From Planctomycetota bacterium (lineage in GTDB: Bacteria > Planctomycetota > Phycisphaerae > Sedimentisphaerales > UBA12454): a stretch of DNA of 38,987 bases. Of this stretch, positions 1 to 8,127 are shown one piece after another. A program made the translations under genes and the position numbers. The DNA is taken from NCBI GenBank assembly GCA_022705345.1, contig JAKJEQ010000007.1, positions 1 to 38,987 on the forward strand, read 5' to 3'. The notes below the pieces were generated by a model. The model did no database searches and was not told the DNA's origin. It was given only the letters and a program-made list of their open reading frames with translations. The number at the start of each line of letters is the position of its first letter. Within the stretch, counting starts at the first letter, position 1.

Positions 1-399
1 TCTTTCGATCTGCTTTGGGGGCGCTGGCCTCAGTGGAGCGTGATTAATTCTTATGTTTTCTGGAATGAAACTTCGCCATCGGAAACATCAAACCTTTTCA
101 GGGTCAATGTGGGGCACTCTTTTTATCCTGCGGAAAAAATCCAATTATGCACCGATTACCATATGCTCTGGGCGAATCAAAATACAATTGGAGGTACAGC
201 CGCAGCTAACGGAATGTCATGGTCACAGGGCGGAAAATTCAGAGGCCATCTTTTCACCGGGCTGGTCAATTACAACATAACCAAACAGCTTAGGAGCTAT
301 TTTCTGTTCGAATATTTTGTGCCTGGCAACTACTATGCGGAGTCCAGCAGAGACGCGGCTTATGTAAGCAAAGTTAACGTAGAATATACTTTTAATTAA
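1..399 (+). CDS. Outer-membrane beta-barrel protein, 3' end only
   Basis: The gene is cut by the window start: frame 1 is open from base 1 to the TAA at 397-399, giving about 132 residues. An internal GTG at 40 is not a convincing start, because the frame continues upstream with barrel-like sequence. What is visible is alternating polar and aromatic residues in short strands (for example residues reading YNITKQLRSYFLFEYF), typical of amphipathic transmembrane beta strands. The protein ends in VEYTFN, an aromatic-rich last strand of the kind recognised by the Bam machinery. It resembles the C-terminal part of porin or alginate-export-like (AlgE-type) barrels, but family assignment is uncertain without the N-terminus. 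It lies 24 bp upstream of a substrate-binding lipoprotein on the same strand and is probably co-transcribed with it, which suggests a role in passing a small solute across the outer membrane. Confidence 0.6.
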   Translation, partial: SFDLLWGRWPQWSVINSYVFWNETSPSETSNLFRVNVGHSFYPAEKIQLCTDYHMLWANQNTIGGTAAANGMSWSQGGKFRGHLFTGLVNYNITKQLRSYFLFEYFVPGNYYAESSRDAAYVSKVNVEYTFN

Positions 400-423
400 G
401 AGATAATCGAAAAGGGAAATTAA

Positions 424-1413
424 ATGAAAAATAAACAAATTAAGCTGGTCATGCTTTTACTTATTTTATGTTTGCTGCCCAACGGGTGCAGCAAAAAGGA
501 AAAGGTTCACCGGGTTGGAATACTTTGTGCACTTGATTATATTTCCGAAATCCCGGATAGTTTTAAAAAAGAAATGCACAAGCTCGGTTATATAGAAGGA
601 ACAAACATAATATATGATGTAAAAAACACAAATTACGAGCCTGAAAAAGAAAAGCAAATACTAAATAAATTCGTTAAGGAAAAAGTGGATTTGATTTTCA
701 CCTTTCCGACCGAAGTATCAATGGACGCAAAAAACATCGCGGAAGGTACAGGAGTACCTGTTCTTTTTACATTTGCTAATATAGAAGGCACGCATCTTGT
801 TGAGAATATTCGATGTCCGGGAGGCAACATAACCGGCTGCCGTTATCCTGGGCCTGACCTTGCGGCGAAGCGTTTCGAGATTCTGCGCGAGCTTGTTCCA
901 ACGGCCAAAAGGATATGGATTCCGTACCAGAAGGGTTATCCGATAGTTACCAGCCAGCTTGAAGTGTTATACCCACTTGCAGAAGCGGCAGGAATAACTC
1001 TTATAGAATGCCCAGCAGCAAATGCCGAGGAAATAGAAGCGGATTTGCAGGCAAGAGAAACTTCGGGAGATCCCGGAATCGACTCAATGCTGATAATAGC
1101 CGAACCACTTGGCGTGACAGCAGAAGCATTCGCTGTTTTTGGAAAATTCGCTTTTGAACACAAGATACCGGTTGGAGGCGCTCTGATATCTGCAGGAGGA
1201 TATGATTCGATTTTCGGTGTAAATGTGAATCTTCAAAGCGCGGCAAAAGAATCGGCGTTACTGGCAGACAAAATTTTAAGAGGAAGGCCAGCGGGAACTT
1301 TGCCGGTTGTTTCTGCGGAAAGTTTTTTCCAGTTAAATTATAAAGCCGCCCAGAAAATCGGGATACACCCCCCTGAAGGTCTTTTAAGCACAGCCGATGA
1401 GTTAATACATTAA
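424..1413 (+). CDS. ABC-type substrate-binding lipoprotein (ABC_sub_bind family), copy 1
   Basis: A 329-residue periplasmic binding protein of the PF04392 (ABC_sub_bind / TrpX-like) family. A lysine-containing N-terminus and a hydrophobic stretch lead to a lipobox-like PNGC, with Cys22 the probable lipidated residue, so the protein should be anchored in the periplasm. The mature part starts with the family-typical RVGIL strand and carries the PGGNITG motif near residue 132 and a SAKRI/AKRFEILRELVP-type helix. The ATG at 424 has AAGGGA six bases upstream. Copy 2 follows 17 bp later and is clearly paralogous along its whole length, so this looks like a tandem duplication. No ABC permease or ATPase gene is adjacent; the next partner is a sensor kinase. 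The ligand cannot be told from sequence; relatives are often annotated for aromatic amino acids or left unassigned. Confidence 0.85.
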   Translation: MKNKQIKLVMLLLILCLLPNGCSKKEKVHRVGILCALDYISEIPDSFKKEMHKLGYIEGTNIIYDVKNTNYEPEKEKQILNKFVKEKVDLIFTFPTEVSMDAKNIAEGTGVPVLFTFANIEGTHLVENIRCPGGNITGCRYPGPDLAAKRFEILRELVPTAKRIWIPYQKGYPIVTSQLEVLYPLAEAAGITLIECPAANAEEIEADLQARETSGDPGIDSMLIIAEPLGVTAEAFAVFGKFAFEHKIPVGGALISAGGYDSIFGVNVNLQSAAKESALLADKILRGRPAGTLPVVSAESFFQLNYKAAQKIGIHPPEGLLSTADELIH

Positions 1414-1430
1414 TTATCGAGGGCAAAAAA

Positions 1431-2432
1431 ATGAAAATGAGAATAAAAACAGAAGTAATATTCGCAATTTTGCTGACATTTTGCTTTTTTGGTTTAAACG
1501 GATGCAATAAGAAGAAACCGAGAGTATATAGAATAGGCATAATAACGGGGACGGCGGCGTATGAAGAAATTGTAAACAGTTTCAAAAATAAAATGAAAGA
1601 GCTGAATTATAGAGAATCGGAAAACATCGAATATGATTTGCATTTAGCAAACAACCACTATGAAGAAGAACAAATTCTTCAAAAATTCGTTTCCGATAAG
1701 GTTGACTTAATATTCGCATTTCCAACCGACCCGGCTATTGCGGCGAAAAAAGCGGCAAGCGGGACGAATATACCGGTAGTATTTACTATGGCCGGGATAG
1801 AAAGCAATGACCTTATAGAAAGCATATTGAAACCGGGCGGAAATATCAGCGGTGTACGTTTTCCAAATACTGAAATAAGCGCAAAGCGTCTTGAAATCCT
1901 TAAGGAACTTATACCCAATGCCAGGCGAGTATATTTGATTTACGATCCTAATTACCCCAATGCCATTGTTGCCCTCGATTGCCTTAACCAATCCGCACCT
2001 GAACTTGGAATAGAACTTGTAAAGGAAACCGTCAATAACCTCAACGATCTTGAGAGAGTATTAAACCAAAGGGGACAACTTGAAGATATCGGAATCGACG
2101 CAATTTTTATTTTGCCGGAACTATTAACTCAGAGTCCAAAAGGTTTTGAAATGATAATGAAATTCGCGAACGAAAAGAAGCTGGCAGTTTGCGGAGCTAT
2201 GCCGTTTACAAGTGAAAATGGAGCCGTCTTTAGTATGGCGCCTGATAGAGCAGAAATGGGCCGGGAGTCGGCTATTATCGTCGATAAAATATTCAACGGC
2301 GTTCCAGCCGGCGAAATCATGGTCGTCACCCCTGGTATACGGTTAATTATAAACTATGATTCAATCAGTAAACTCGGCCTTACAGTTCCTGAAGGTTTAT
2401 TGGATAGAGCCGATATGATAATTGGTCAATAA
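1431..2432 (+). CDS. ABC-type substrate-binding lipoprotein (ABC_sub_bind family), copy 2
   Basis: A 333-residue paralogue of the preceding gene. The signal sequence ends in a canonical lipobox LNGC with Cys25 as the lipidation site, followed by a lysine-rich linker. The PF04392 fold is indicated by the RIGIITG first strand, the DLIFAFPTDPAIAAKKA segment and PGGNISG at about residue 135, at the same place as in copy 1. GAGGG precedes the ATG. Its stop codon overlaps the start of the histidine kinase gene by one base (TAATG), a strong sign of translational coupling, so binding protein and kinase are probably made together. This supports a sensory function in which the binding protein presents a ligand to the kinase's Cache domain, but that is inference; it could equally feed a transporter encoded elsewhere. 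Confidence 0.85.
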   Translation: MKMRIKTEVIFAILLTFCFFGLNGCNKKKPRVYRIGIITGTAAYEEIVNSFKNKMKELNYRESENIEYDLHLANNHYEEEQILQKFVSDKVDLIFAFPTDPAIAAKKAASGTNIPVVFTMAGIESNDLIESILKPGGNISGVRFPNTEISAKRLEILKELIPNARRVYLIYDPNYPNAIVALDCLNQSAPELGIELVKETVNNLNDLERVLNQRGQLEDIGIDAIFILPELLTQSPKGFEMIMKFANEKKLAVCGAMPFTSENGAVFSMAPDRAEMGRESAIIVDKIFNGVPAGEIMVVTPGIRLIINYDSISKLGLTVPEGLLDRADMIIGQ

Positions 2433-4336
2433 TGAACAAGAACAAGAACAAGAAATTTAGAAGCCTGACTTTTTCAGTAGCAGTTGCATTTTTAAGTCTA
2501 AGCGCAACTGTTCTGATTATTGCCAATACCCTACAGATATATTTCAATATCTGCACGCAGCGAGATCTGATCGCAGGACGGCAGAAACTCATTGCCCAGG
2601 AAGCGGCAGATACAGTCAAGGGGTACATTCTGGAAAAATCGGAATTTCTCAAGACAGCGGTAAAGGTAGGCAAACTGATCAACACAGATAAATCTGAACA
2701 GAAACTTGTGATGGAAAAAATACTTGGCTTCAATCAGGCATTTCGCCAAGTAGTATTACTGAATTCAAAACAGCAGCAAATTCTCAGGCAATCTCGTTTA
2801 TCGAATCTTTTATCAGGCCAATTAACCGAGCAGATAAAAAAAAGAGGAGAAGAAATACTTCCTGAAGTATTACAGGGCAAAACTTACATAAGCCCGGTGT
2901 ATTTCGACAGTATTACAAGTGAACCTCTGATAATAATGGGAGTGCCGGTAAAAGACTCTTTGGGCAATTTTCAAATGATCGTGCTCTCCGAAATCAACCT
3001 CAAATTTATGTGGGATATCGTAAATCCAATAAAAGCTGGAGAAAACGGCCGGGCTTATGTCGTGGATTCGCAAGGGGCTCTCATAGCCTTCGGTGACATA
3101 GGCAGAGTTTTAAAAAGAGAAAACCTGCTGCATTTGAAGGAAGTAGCGAAATTTGTATCTGATTCTTGTGCTTACAATGAAGGTAAAATAAAAATGTCCA
3201 AAGGCATAATGGATACATGTGTCGCGACCACTCACGCGCATCTTGGCACACCTAACTGGGCAGTAATGGTCGAGACGCCGATTTATGAAGCATACGCGCC
3301 GATACTGTCATCGCTTAATCTAGCGGCAATAACAATGTTCTCCTGCTTCGGTTTTTCGATAGTGGCCAGTCATTATCTTTCGAAGCGAATTACAAGACCA
3401 ATCATCCACTTGAGGGATGCTGCCGAAAAAATCGGGCAAGGCCAGATGAATACGAAAATAGAACACGAGTCTTTTGATGAAATAGGTCAATTGGCTGAGG
3501 GGTTCAACCAGATGGTTGAGGATCTGCAAAAGACGACTGTTTCGCGAGACGCTCTTATCAAAGAGGTGCACGAACGCAAAAATGCAGAACAGAGTCTCGA
3601 GCAAACGGCCGAAAAGCTCGAACAGGCGAATCAGGAATTGAAGAATTTTGTTTATATCGCATCTCATGATTTAAGGGAGCCTCTGCGGAAAATAACCGCA
3701 TTTGGTCAACTGCTGGAAAAATCGCTTGGCAACAAGCTGGAAGGCGATGATGCAGAAAATCTTAAATTTATGGTCGACGGCGCAGACCGGATGTCGCAGA
3801 TGATTAACGGCTTATTGACCTACTCGAGGGTAAATACACAATCCCAGCCCTTCCAAACTGTTGATCTGAACAAAACAGTAAAAGAGCTTCAGAAATTCGA
3901 ACTTTCAGTTGTACTTGAAGAAAAAAACGCCTGGATAGAAATCCCATCTCCTCTGCCGTGTATCGAAGGTGACCCGGTACACATACGACAGCTCATACAG
4001 AATCTTATCGCAAACGGAATTAAATATCAGAAGAAAGACAGCGTTCCTGAAATTACGATCAGCAGCAAACCTGCCGCTGATAACATGGTGAGAATAGAAG
4101 TATCCGATAACGGAATCGGAATTGTCCCAGAATATCAGAACGCCATATTTACGATGTTCAAAAGGCTGCATACTCGAAGCGAATATGAAGGCACAGGCAT
4201 CGGACTGTCGGTATGTAAAAGAATTGTCGAACGTCATGGGGGACATATCGGTGTCGAATCAATTCCGGGCAAAGGATCAACATTCTGGTTTACAGTCCCC
4301 AGAGCAAAAGAATTAATCATCGCTGAAATATCCTGA
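2432..4336 (+). CDS. Membrane sensor histidine kinase (Cache-HAMP-HisKA-HATPase)
   Basis: A 634-residue inner-membrane kinase. Order of parts: TM1 about residues 13-35; a large periplasmic region to about 290 that reads like a double Cache sensor (segments such as YISPVYFDSITSEPLIIMGV and GRAYVVDSQGALIA); TM2 about 293-313; HAMP about 313-366; a coiled coil; HisKA with the phospho-acceptor His412 in ASHDLREPL; and an HATPase domain with DNGIGI near 559 and GTGIGLSVCKRI. The HisKA sequence is of the phytochrome-like subgroup. There is no receiver domain and no response-regulator gene beside it, so its partner must be encoded elsewhere. The start overlaps the stop of the second binding-protein gene. 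Likely role: autophosphorylation in response to a small ligand sensed in the periplasm, possibly with help from the two binding proteins. Confidence 0.9.
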   Translation: MNKNKNKKFRSLTFSVAVAFLSLSATVLIIANTLQIYFNICTQRDLIAGRQKLIAQEAADTVKGYILEKSEFLKTAVKVGKLINTDKSEQKLVMEKILGFNQAFRQVVLLNSKQQQILRQSRLSNLLSGQLTEQIKKRGEEILPEVLQGKTYISPVYFDSITSEPLIIMGVPVKDSLGNFQMIVLSEINLKFMWDIVNPIKAGENGRAYVVDSQGALIAFGDIGRVLKRENLLHLKEVAKFVSDSCAYNEGKIKMSKGIMDTCVATTHAHLGTPNWAVMVETPIYEAYAPILSSLNLAAITMFSCFGFSIVASHYLSKRITRPIIHLRDAAEKIGQGQMNTKIEHESFDEIGQLAEGFNQMVEDLQKTTVSRDALIKEVHERKNAEQSLEQTAEKLEQANQELKNFVYIASHDLREPLRKITAFGQLLEKSLGNKLEGDDAENLKFMVDGADRMSQMINGLLTYSRVNTQSQPFQTVDLNKTVKELQKFELSVVLEEKNAWIEIPSPLPCIEGDPVHIRQLIQNLIANGIKYQKKDSVPEITISSKPAADNMVRIEVSDNGIGIVPEYQNAIFTMFKRLHTRSEYEGTGIGLSVCKRIVERHGGHIGVESIPGKGSTFWFTVPRAKELIIAEIS

Positions 4337-4365
4337 TTAGTCACATCGCAAATTTTGCCAAAATG

Positions 4366-4388
4366 GCAGTTTTGACTGCATAAACTGC
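4366..4388. promoter_or_regulatory. Inverted repeat, possible activator site upstream of hsp20
   Basis: GCAGTTT and AAACTGC form a perfect 7-bp inverted repeat with a 9-base centre. It lies about 115 bp before the expected start site of the sigma-54-like promoter at 4466, a typical distance for an enhancer-binding-protein site. There is no T-run after it, so it does not look like a terminator for the kinase gene. The role is inferred from position only. Confidence 0.35.
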
Positions 4389-4465
4389 AACCATTCAGCA
4401 AGCATAGCCCCATAAAAATCACGTAATTTCCTGCCTTACTTTGACTTAGAAAAACACGTATAAAC

Positions 4466-4481
4466 TGGCATAGGGTTTGCT
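4466..4481 (+). promoter_or_regulatory. Candidate sigma-54 (-24/-12) promoter for hsp20
   Basis: TGGCATAGGGTTTGCT matches the RpoN consensus (TGGCAC, N5, TTGCW) at all key positions except one C to T change, with the invariant GG and GC separated by exactly 10 bases. Transcription would begin near 4492, giving a leader of about 50 bases before the ATG at 4542. I found no well-spaced sigma-70 promoter in the same gap and no CIRCE element. Whether the host encodes RpoN cannot be seen here. Confidence 0.55.
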
Positions 4482-4541
4482 TTATTTATAAGTGAGAAAG
4501 AAAAGAATTAAAGATTAGAGATTTTTGTAAGGAGTAAAATT

Positions 4542-5042
4542 ATGGCACATGAACATTTTAATCCAATGAAAAGGAAAGGGCAGCAGCTTGCGGCAAGACG
4601 AGAACCGGAAAATCCGTTTTTCGCTCTTCAGCACAGAATGAACCGTATGTTCGATGATTTTCTCGGCGAGCCGTTCGATCTGTTCGGTATCCGGGAGCAG
4701 GCAAACGTCTTTATGCCTCCGATGAACCTGAGCGAAACGGAAAAGGAAATTATCGTAACCGCTGATTTGCCGGGCGTTGAGGAAAAAGACCTCGATATTT
4801 CCGTTACCAAAGACGAGCTGACAATTAAAGGCGAAAAGAAATCCGAATCCGAAGAAAAAGGCAAAGATTTCTACAGGATGGAAAGGTCTTACGGCACTTT
4901 CACCAGGACAATAGCTTTGCCGAAGGGAATCGACGAAAGCAAGATAAACGCCGAACTCAAGAAAGGCGTTTTGAAACTTACGATTCCAAAAACCGCTGAA
5001 GCTGCCGCCGAAAAAAAGAAAATTCAGATCAAAAGTGAATAA
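4542..5042 (+). CDS. Small heat-shock protein, Hsp20/alpha-crystallin family
   Basis: A 166-residue cytoplasmic holdase chaperone that binds unfolding proteins and hands them to ATP-dependent chaperones. The alpha-crystallin domain spans about residues 58-150 and begins with the typical MPPMNLSETEKEIIVTADLPGV. It contains the conserved G-V-L signature (KKGVLKLTIP), and the C-terminal tail carries the I-x-I motif (IQI) used for oligomer assembly. The N-terminal arm of about 55 residues includes a short FFALQHRMNRMFDDF helix common to bacterial members. AAGGAG lies eight bases upstream of the ATG. The gene stands alone: a sigma-54-like promoter precedes it and a strong intrinsic terminator follows. 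Confidence 0.95.
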   Translation: MAHEHFNPMKRKGQQLAARREPENPFFALQHRMNRMFDDFLGEPFDLFGIREQANVFMPPMNLSETEKEIIVTADLPGVEEKDLDISVTKDELTIKGEKKSESEEKGKDFYRMERSYGTFTRTIALPKGIDESKINAELKKGVLKLTIPKTAEAAAEKKKIQIKSE

Positions 5043-5060
5043 AGAAAATTTTCAAATGTT

Positions 5061-5100
5061 AACTGCCGCAAGTCTTAAAAAGGCTTGCGGCAGTTTTTGT
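5061..5100 (+). terminator. Intrinsic terminator after hsp20
   Basis: AACTGCCGCAAG (5061-5072) pairs perfectly with CTTGCGGCAGTT (5084-5095) across an 11-base loop, followed by further T residues. It starts 19 bases after the hsp20 stop codon. Confidence 0.9.
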
Positions 5101-5128
5101 GAATTAACTGAGTGACTGAGCGATTGAG

Positions 5129-5161
5129 ATTGCCACGGCTGTCTGCGGACAGCCTCGCAAT
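5129..5161. repeat. REP-like hairpin repeat, copy 1
   Basis: A compound inverted repeat: ATTGC, CAC, GGCTGTC, loop TGCG, GACAGCC, TC, GCAAT. The outer flank (ATTGCCAC ... CTCGCAATGACA) recurs in a partial, degenerate copy at 7209-7234. The rest of 5101-5249 contains no recognisable gene. Confidence 0.6.
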
Positions 5162-5249
5162 GACAGTTTATAGCAAGGAAACCAAAACAGAAAAACTCCG
5201 GCAACGTTTATAGCTGTGAGGGCTTTCTGTTGTAGTTTGGCGGTTTGGT

Positions 5250-5894
5250 TTATTTTTTTGATAAAAGAGGAAAACCTTCTTTAATTTCATAATTTATGTT
5301 CTCGACTAATATTCCTTTTTCGCCAAAGAATTTTAATGCCCTCGAGATCGATGGAGTAACTTGAGCAAAATCAATTCTCAAAATGTTTTTGTTTGTGATT
5401 GAAACAGGATAGTCATGACACTTGGTTCGTATGTTAGGATCTGGTTCCATTTGTTCATTAATTATGACATTTTGAATTTCTTCAGGTATCATATCTATGT
5501 AAATATCAAGATATTTTTCGTATCCTATACACGTTTGCCGAACCCATTTTATCTCATATAATTCCATTTCAACTATTATTTTTCCATCGGGTAAATGGGA
5601 ATTCAAGCAAGAACGTATTTTTATAAATAATTTTTGATAATCAGCTTTTAGAAGCCAATTCGCACTACTAATAGTTTTTATCAGCATTACAAATCCTATA
5701 ACAATAAAGAGAATAAGCAAGATTTCCGAAATAATAAAAATATAAAATGGAAGATATTTTTTTGAGAACAATTGAAATAAACCAATGCTGATTAGGATAA
5801 AAATTATTAAATTAACAATATTGGCAATAAAAGATTTCTTAAATCGTATGTATGGATAAGACAGTGCAACTTTATCTTCGCTAATTAAATGCAT
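5250..5894 (-). CDS. Hypothetical AT-rich membrane protein, two TM helices
   Basis: I do not recognise this 214-residue protein. It has a short cytoplasmic start, a hydrophobic helix at about residues 25-45 (NLIIFILISIGLF), a second long one at about 50-75 (FIISEILLILFIVIGFVML), then a soluble C-terminal domain of about 135 residues with mixed strand and helix character and no cysteine-rich or nucleotide-binding motif. It is preferred over a chance open frame because a GGAG sequence sits at a normal distance before the ATG, it follows the U32 gene by only 26 bp on the same strand, and it has proper membrane-protein organisation. It is visibly richer in A and T than its neighbours, which could mean horizontal transfer or simply hydrophobic codon bias. 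Confidence 0.6.
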   Translation of the reverse strand: MHLISEDKVALSYPYIRFKKSFIANIVNLIIFILISIGLFQLFSKKYLPFYIFIISEILLILFIVIGFVMLIKTISSANWLLKADYQKLFIKIRSCLNSHLPDGKIIVEMELYEIKWVRQTCIGYEKYLDIYIDMIPEEIQNVIINEQMEPDPNIRTKCHDYPVSITNKNILRIDFAQVTPSISRALKFFGEKGILVENINYEIKEGFPLLSKK

Positions 5895-5920
5895 ATAATA
5901 AAGCTCCAGATTTTCAAAGT

Positions 5921-7132
5921 TTATATAATTCTTCTTAATATTGCATAAGCAGGCAGCTTCTGCCCTGCTATTATTTTTTGAGGATTATTTGCATACTCTA
6001 ATTGCTGGCCATCGGCGGTTTTTAATGGGCTTGGCATAGTTATTTCTGAAATTTCGCCGGTGGGGGTGAGGACTTCGAGCTTTTCGCCTGCGAAAATTTT
6101 ATTCCTGACGTGACAAACGCTCCCTGCTTCGATTTGCTCATCAACTATATCGCCCACAAAAACCGCTGCTGATTTCGGCTGGCTTTTTTTGGTGCTGTAA
6201 TCATCGGGCGTAATAGAGCCTTTCATAAAGCCTGTGGTGTAGCCGCGATTTTTGACTCTGCTTAATAATTTCAAACATTCATCGGGGCTTATTTTTTTGC
6301 CGTCAAGCAGTTGGCGGTAAAGCGAGACAATCGAAGCGATGTAATGAACGGATTTCATTCTGCCTTCGATTTTGAAAGAGTCGATTCCAATTTCTTTGAG
6401 CTGCTCTACATATTCGAAGAGCGCGAGGTCTTTGCTGTTGAAAAGATATTGTCCTCTTTCGTCCTCGAAGACGGGAATGAATTCGCCCGGTCTTGATTCT
6501 TCGACAAGTGAATAACCCCATCTGCACGGATGGGTGCATTCGCCCCTGTTTGCTCTTCTTCCGGTGAGATAGTCGCTGATAGCGCATCTGCCGGAATACG
6601 AAAAGCATACGGCGCCGTGAATGAAGACTTCCAGTTCGACGCCGCTGTCCTTTGTGTCTTTTCTAATCTGTTTTATCTGCTCGAATGATAATTCTCGTGC
6701 GAGATTTACTCTTGCTACTCCAAGCTGACGATACGCAAGAACGGTTTGGCTGCTTGTCGTATTTGCCTGAGTGCTGACGTGAATCGGAATATTTATTCCG
6801 GCTTTTTTCAGCTCGAAAATAAGACCCATATCGGCGACAATTAAGGCATCTGCACCGATTTCCTTAAGTTTGCCCGCGATGTCGATTAACTTTTTATATT
6901 CATTGGTAAAAGGATAAATATTAAGGGTAACAAAGCCTTTTTTGCGGTTTTTATGCAGAAAATCGAGCCCATTTGCGGCTTCATCAAGAGTTAAATTGCC
7001 TGCGTAAGCGCGTAAAGAGCCAAATTCAGTGCCGAAATAAACGCAGTCGGCGCGGTAATGCGCCGCCCAGGTAAGTTTTTCCAATGTTCCGCCTGGGGCG
7101 GTAAGTTCAGGTTTTGCTAGCACTTCTTTCAT
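5921..7132 (-). CDS. U32 family protein (TrhP/RlhA-like RNA hydroxylation factor)
   Basis: Historically called peptidase U32 or collagenase. Characterised relatives (TrhP/YegQ, RlhA/YdcP) are iron-sulfur proteins that, with prephenate-derived chemistry, hydroxylate tRNA U34 or 23S rRNA C2501. The U32 signature is complete: E168-V-F-I-H-G-A-V-C176, then SYSGRC183, and C199 and C203 in RGECTHPC, which supply candidate cluster ligands. The N-terminal KPELTAPGG and DCVYFG and the SFKIEGRMKS strand are also family-typical. I choose the ATG at 7132 (403 residues), since AGGAAAAGGA lies just upstream; the frame extends to a TTG at 7165 without support. The substrate, tRNA or rRNA, cannot be decided here, and the length resembles the YrrO-type subgroup. 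Confidence 0.88.
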   Translation of the reverse strand: MKEVLAKPELTAPGGTLEKLTWAAHYRADCVYFGTEFGSLRAYAGNLTLDEAANGLDFLHKNRKKGFVTLNIYPFTNEYKKLIDIAGKLKEIGADALIVADMGLIFELKKAGINIPIHVSTQANTTSSQTVLAYRQLGVARVNLARELSFEQIKQIRKDTKDSGVELEVFIHGAVCFSYSGRCAISDYLTGRRANRGECTHPCRWGYSLVEESRPGEFIPVFEDERGQYLFNSKDLALFEYVEQLKEIGIDSFKIEGRMKSVHYIASIVSLYRQLLDGKKISPDECLKLLSRVKNRGYTTGFMKGSITPDDYSTKKSQPKSAAVFVGDIVDEQIEAGSVCHVRNKIFAGEKLEVLTPTGEISEITMPSPLKTADGQQLEYANNPQKIIAGQKLPAYAILRRII

Positions 7133-7208
7133 ATTCCTTTTCCTAAAATTTTTTAAAAATCTCAATTAATTTGGATAATTGAGATAGCTTCGTCGTTTTT
7201 GGGCTAAA

Positions 7209-7234
7209 ATGCCACAAAAACTCCTCGCAATGAC
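7209..7234. repeat. Partial copy of the REP-like repeat
   Basis: TGCCAC and CTCGCAATGACA flank a short unrelated centre, matching the outer part of the 5129-5161 hairpin. The inner GC-rich stem is missing. It lies between divergent genes. Confidence 0.4.
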
Positions 7235-7296
7235 AATATTTAGAGATTAGCTATTAGTATATTCGAGTAAATACGCGAAAAAAGCAAAATTTTTTG

Positions 7297-7324
7297 TTGA
7301 ATATTATTCTAATTCATTGATAAT
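7297..7324 (+). promoter_or_regulatory. Candidate sigma-70 promoter for the zinc-ribbon/purN operon
   Basis: TTGAAT, 16 bases, GATAAT, in an AT-rich gap. The start site would be near 7331, and AAGGAG with an ATG follows at 7378-7389. Confidence 0.4.
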
Positions 7325-7388
7325 ATTTGGTTCTGTTTTTTTAAAATTTTATAGAGATGGTTTTCATCTTAGAAATTAAGGAGCGTTC

Positions 7389-8123
7389 ATGGGAACAGTG
7401 CTCAATGCTCTGGTAAAACTTCAAAGTGTAGAAAATAGTTTAAGAGCGGCCAAGGCCAAATTAGCCCGAAGCCGTCGCAATGTCATCTTAAAGGAAAATC
7501 AACTCCGCACCCTGCAGAATTCACTGGCAGCCAAACAGGAAGAGATTCAGTTAACGAAAATTCAGGCAGACAGGCTCGAACTCGAACTTAAAAGCGTGGA
7601 TGAAACTCTGGCAAAATATCGTGCAGCTCTCAATGCCGCAAAAAGCAATAAAGAATATTCGGCAATTCTCACAGAATTGAACACAACAAAGGCCGACAGC
7701 AGCAAGGTCGAAACCCAGACTCTCGAACTGATGAAGAACATCGAAGCCGATCAGACTCAATGCGAATTGATCAAGCAGCAAATCGAAGCGGCCAAAGACG
7801 AACTTAACGAGATTCGCAGGCAGAGCGAAGAACAGGCCAAAAAATTCGAAAATGAAATTGCAGAAATAGAAGTTCAGTGGCATCAAGCGGCCAAAGATCT
7901 GCCTGGAGAAATACTGGATACTTTCAAACGTGTAGCGGAGACATATGACGGCGAAGCACTGGCAGAAGTGGAAGTACAGGATCACCGGAGCGGCGTTTAT
8001 ACCTGCGGCGGTTGCTTTATGAGCCTGACAACAGAAACGGCAAATACGCTGATGAGCAAGGACGAAATAATACGATGCCCGAACTGCACGAGAATTTTGT
8101 TCCTCAAGGACTCGGAGAGCTGA
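7389..8123 (+). CDS. C4-type zinc-ribbon coiled-coil protein (COG1579 family)
   Basis: A 244-residue protein with a long, charged, heptad-like coiled coil (about residues 5-165) followed by a C-terminal zinc ribbon with two CxxC knuckles: C206/C209 and C230/C233. This arrangement defines the widespread COG1579 (zf-RING_7) family, whose members are proposed nucleic-acid-binding or scaffold proteins without an agreed function. The start at 7389 is supported by AAGGAG five bases upstream. The RNase H-PurN gene begins four bases after its stop codon, so the two are almost certainly co-transcribed; in other bacteria COG1579 genes also sit next to RNase HI-like or NIF3-like genes, which fits a nucleic-acid context. 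Confidence 0.85.
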   Translation: MGTVLNALVKLQSVENSLRAAKAKLARSRRNVILKENQLRTLQNSLAAKQEEIQLTKIQADRLELELKSVDETLAKYRAALNAAKSNKEYSAILTELNTTKADSSKVETQTLELMKNIEADQTQCELIKQQIEAAKDELNEIRRQSEEQAKKFENEIAEIEVQWHQAAKDLPGEILDTFKRVAETYDGEALAEVEVQDHRSGVYTCGGCFMSLTTETANTLMSKDEIIRCPNCTRILFLKDSES

Positions 8124-8127
8124 GGTT

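Noticed and set aside
4337-4541. CIRCE/HrcA operator for hsp20
   Set aside because: No TTAGCACTC-N9-GAGTGCTAA-type inverted repeat is present; the CCCCAT at about 4407 has no -35 partner for a sigma-32 promoter.
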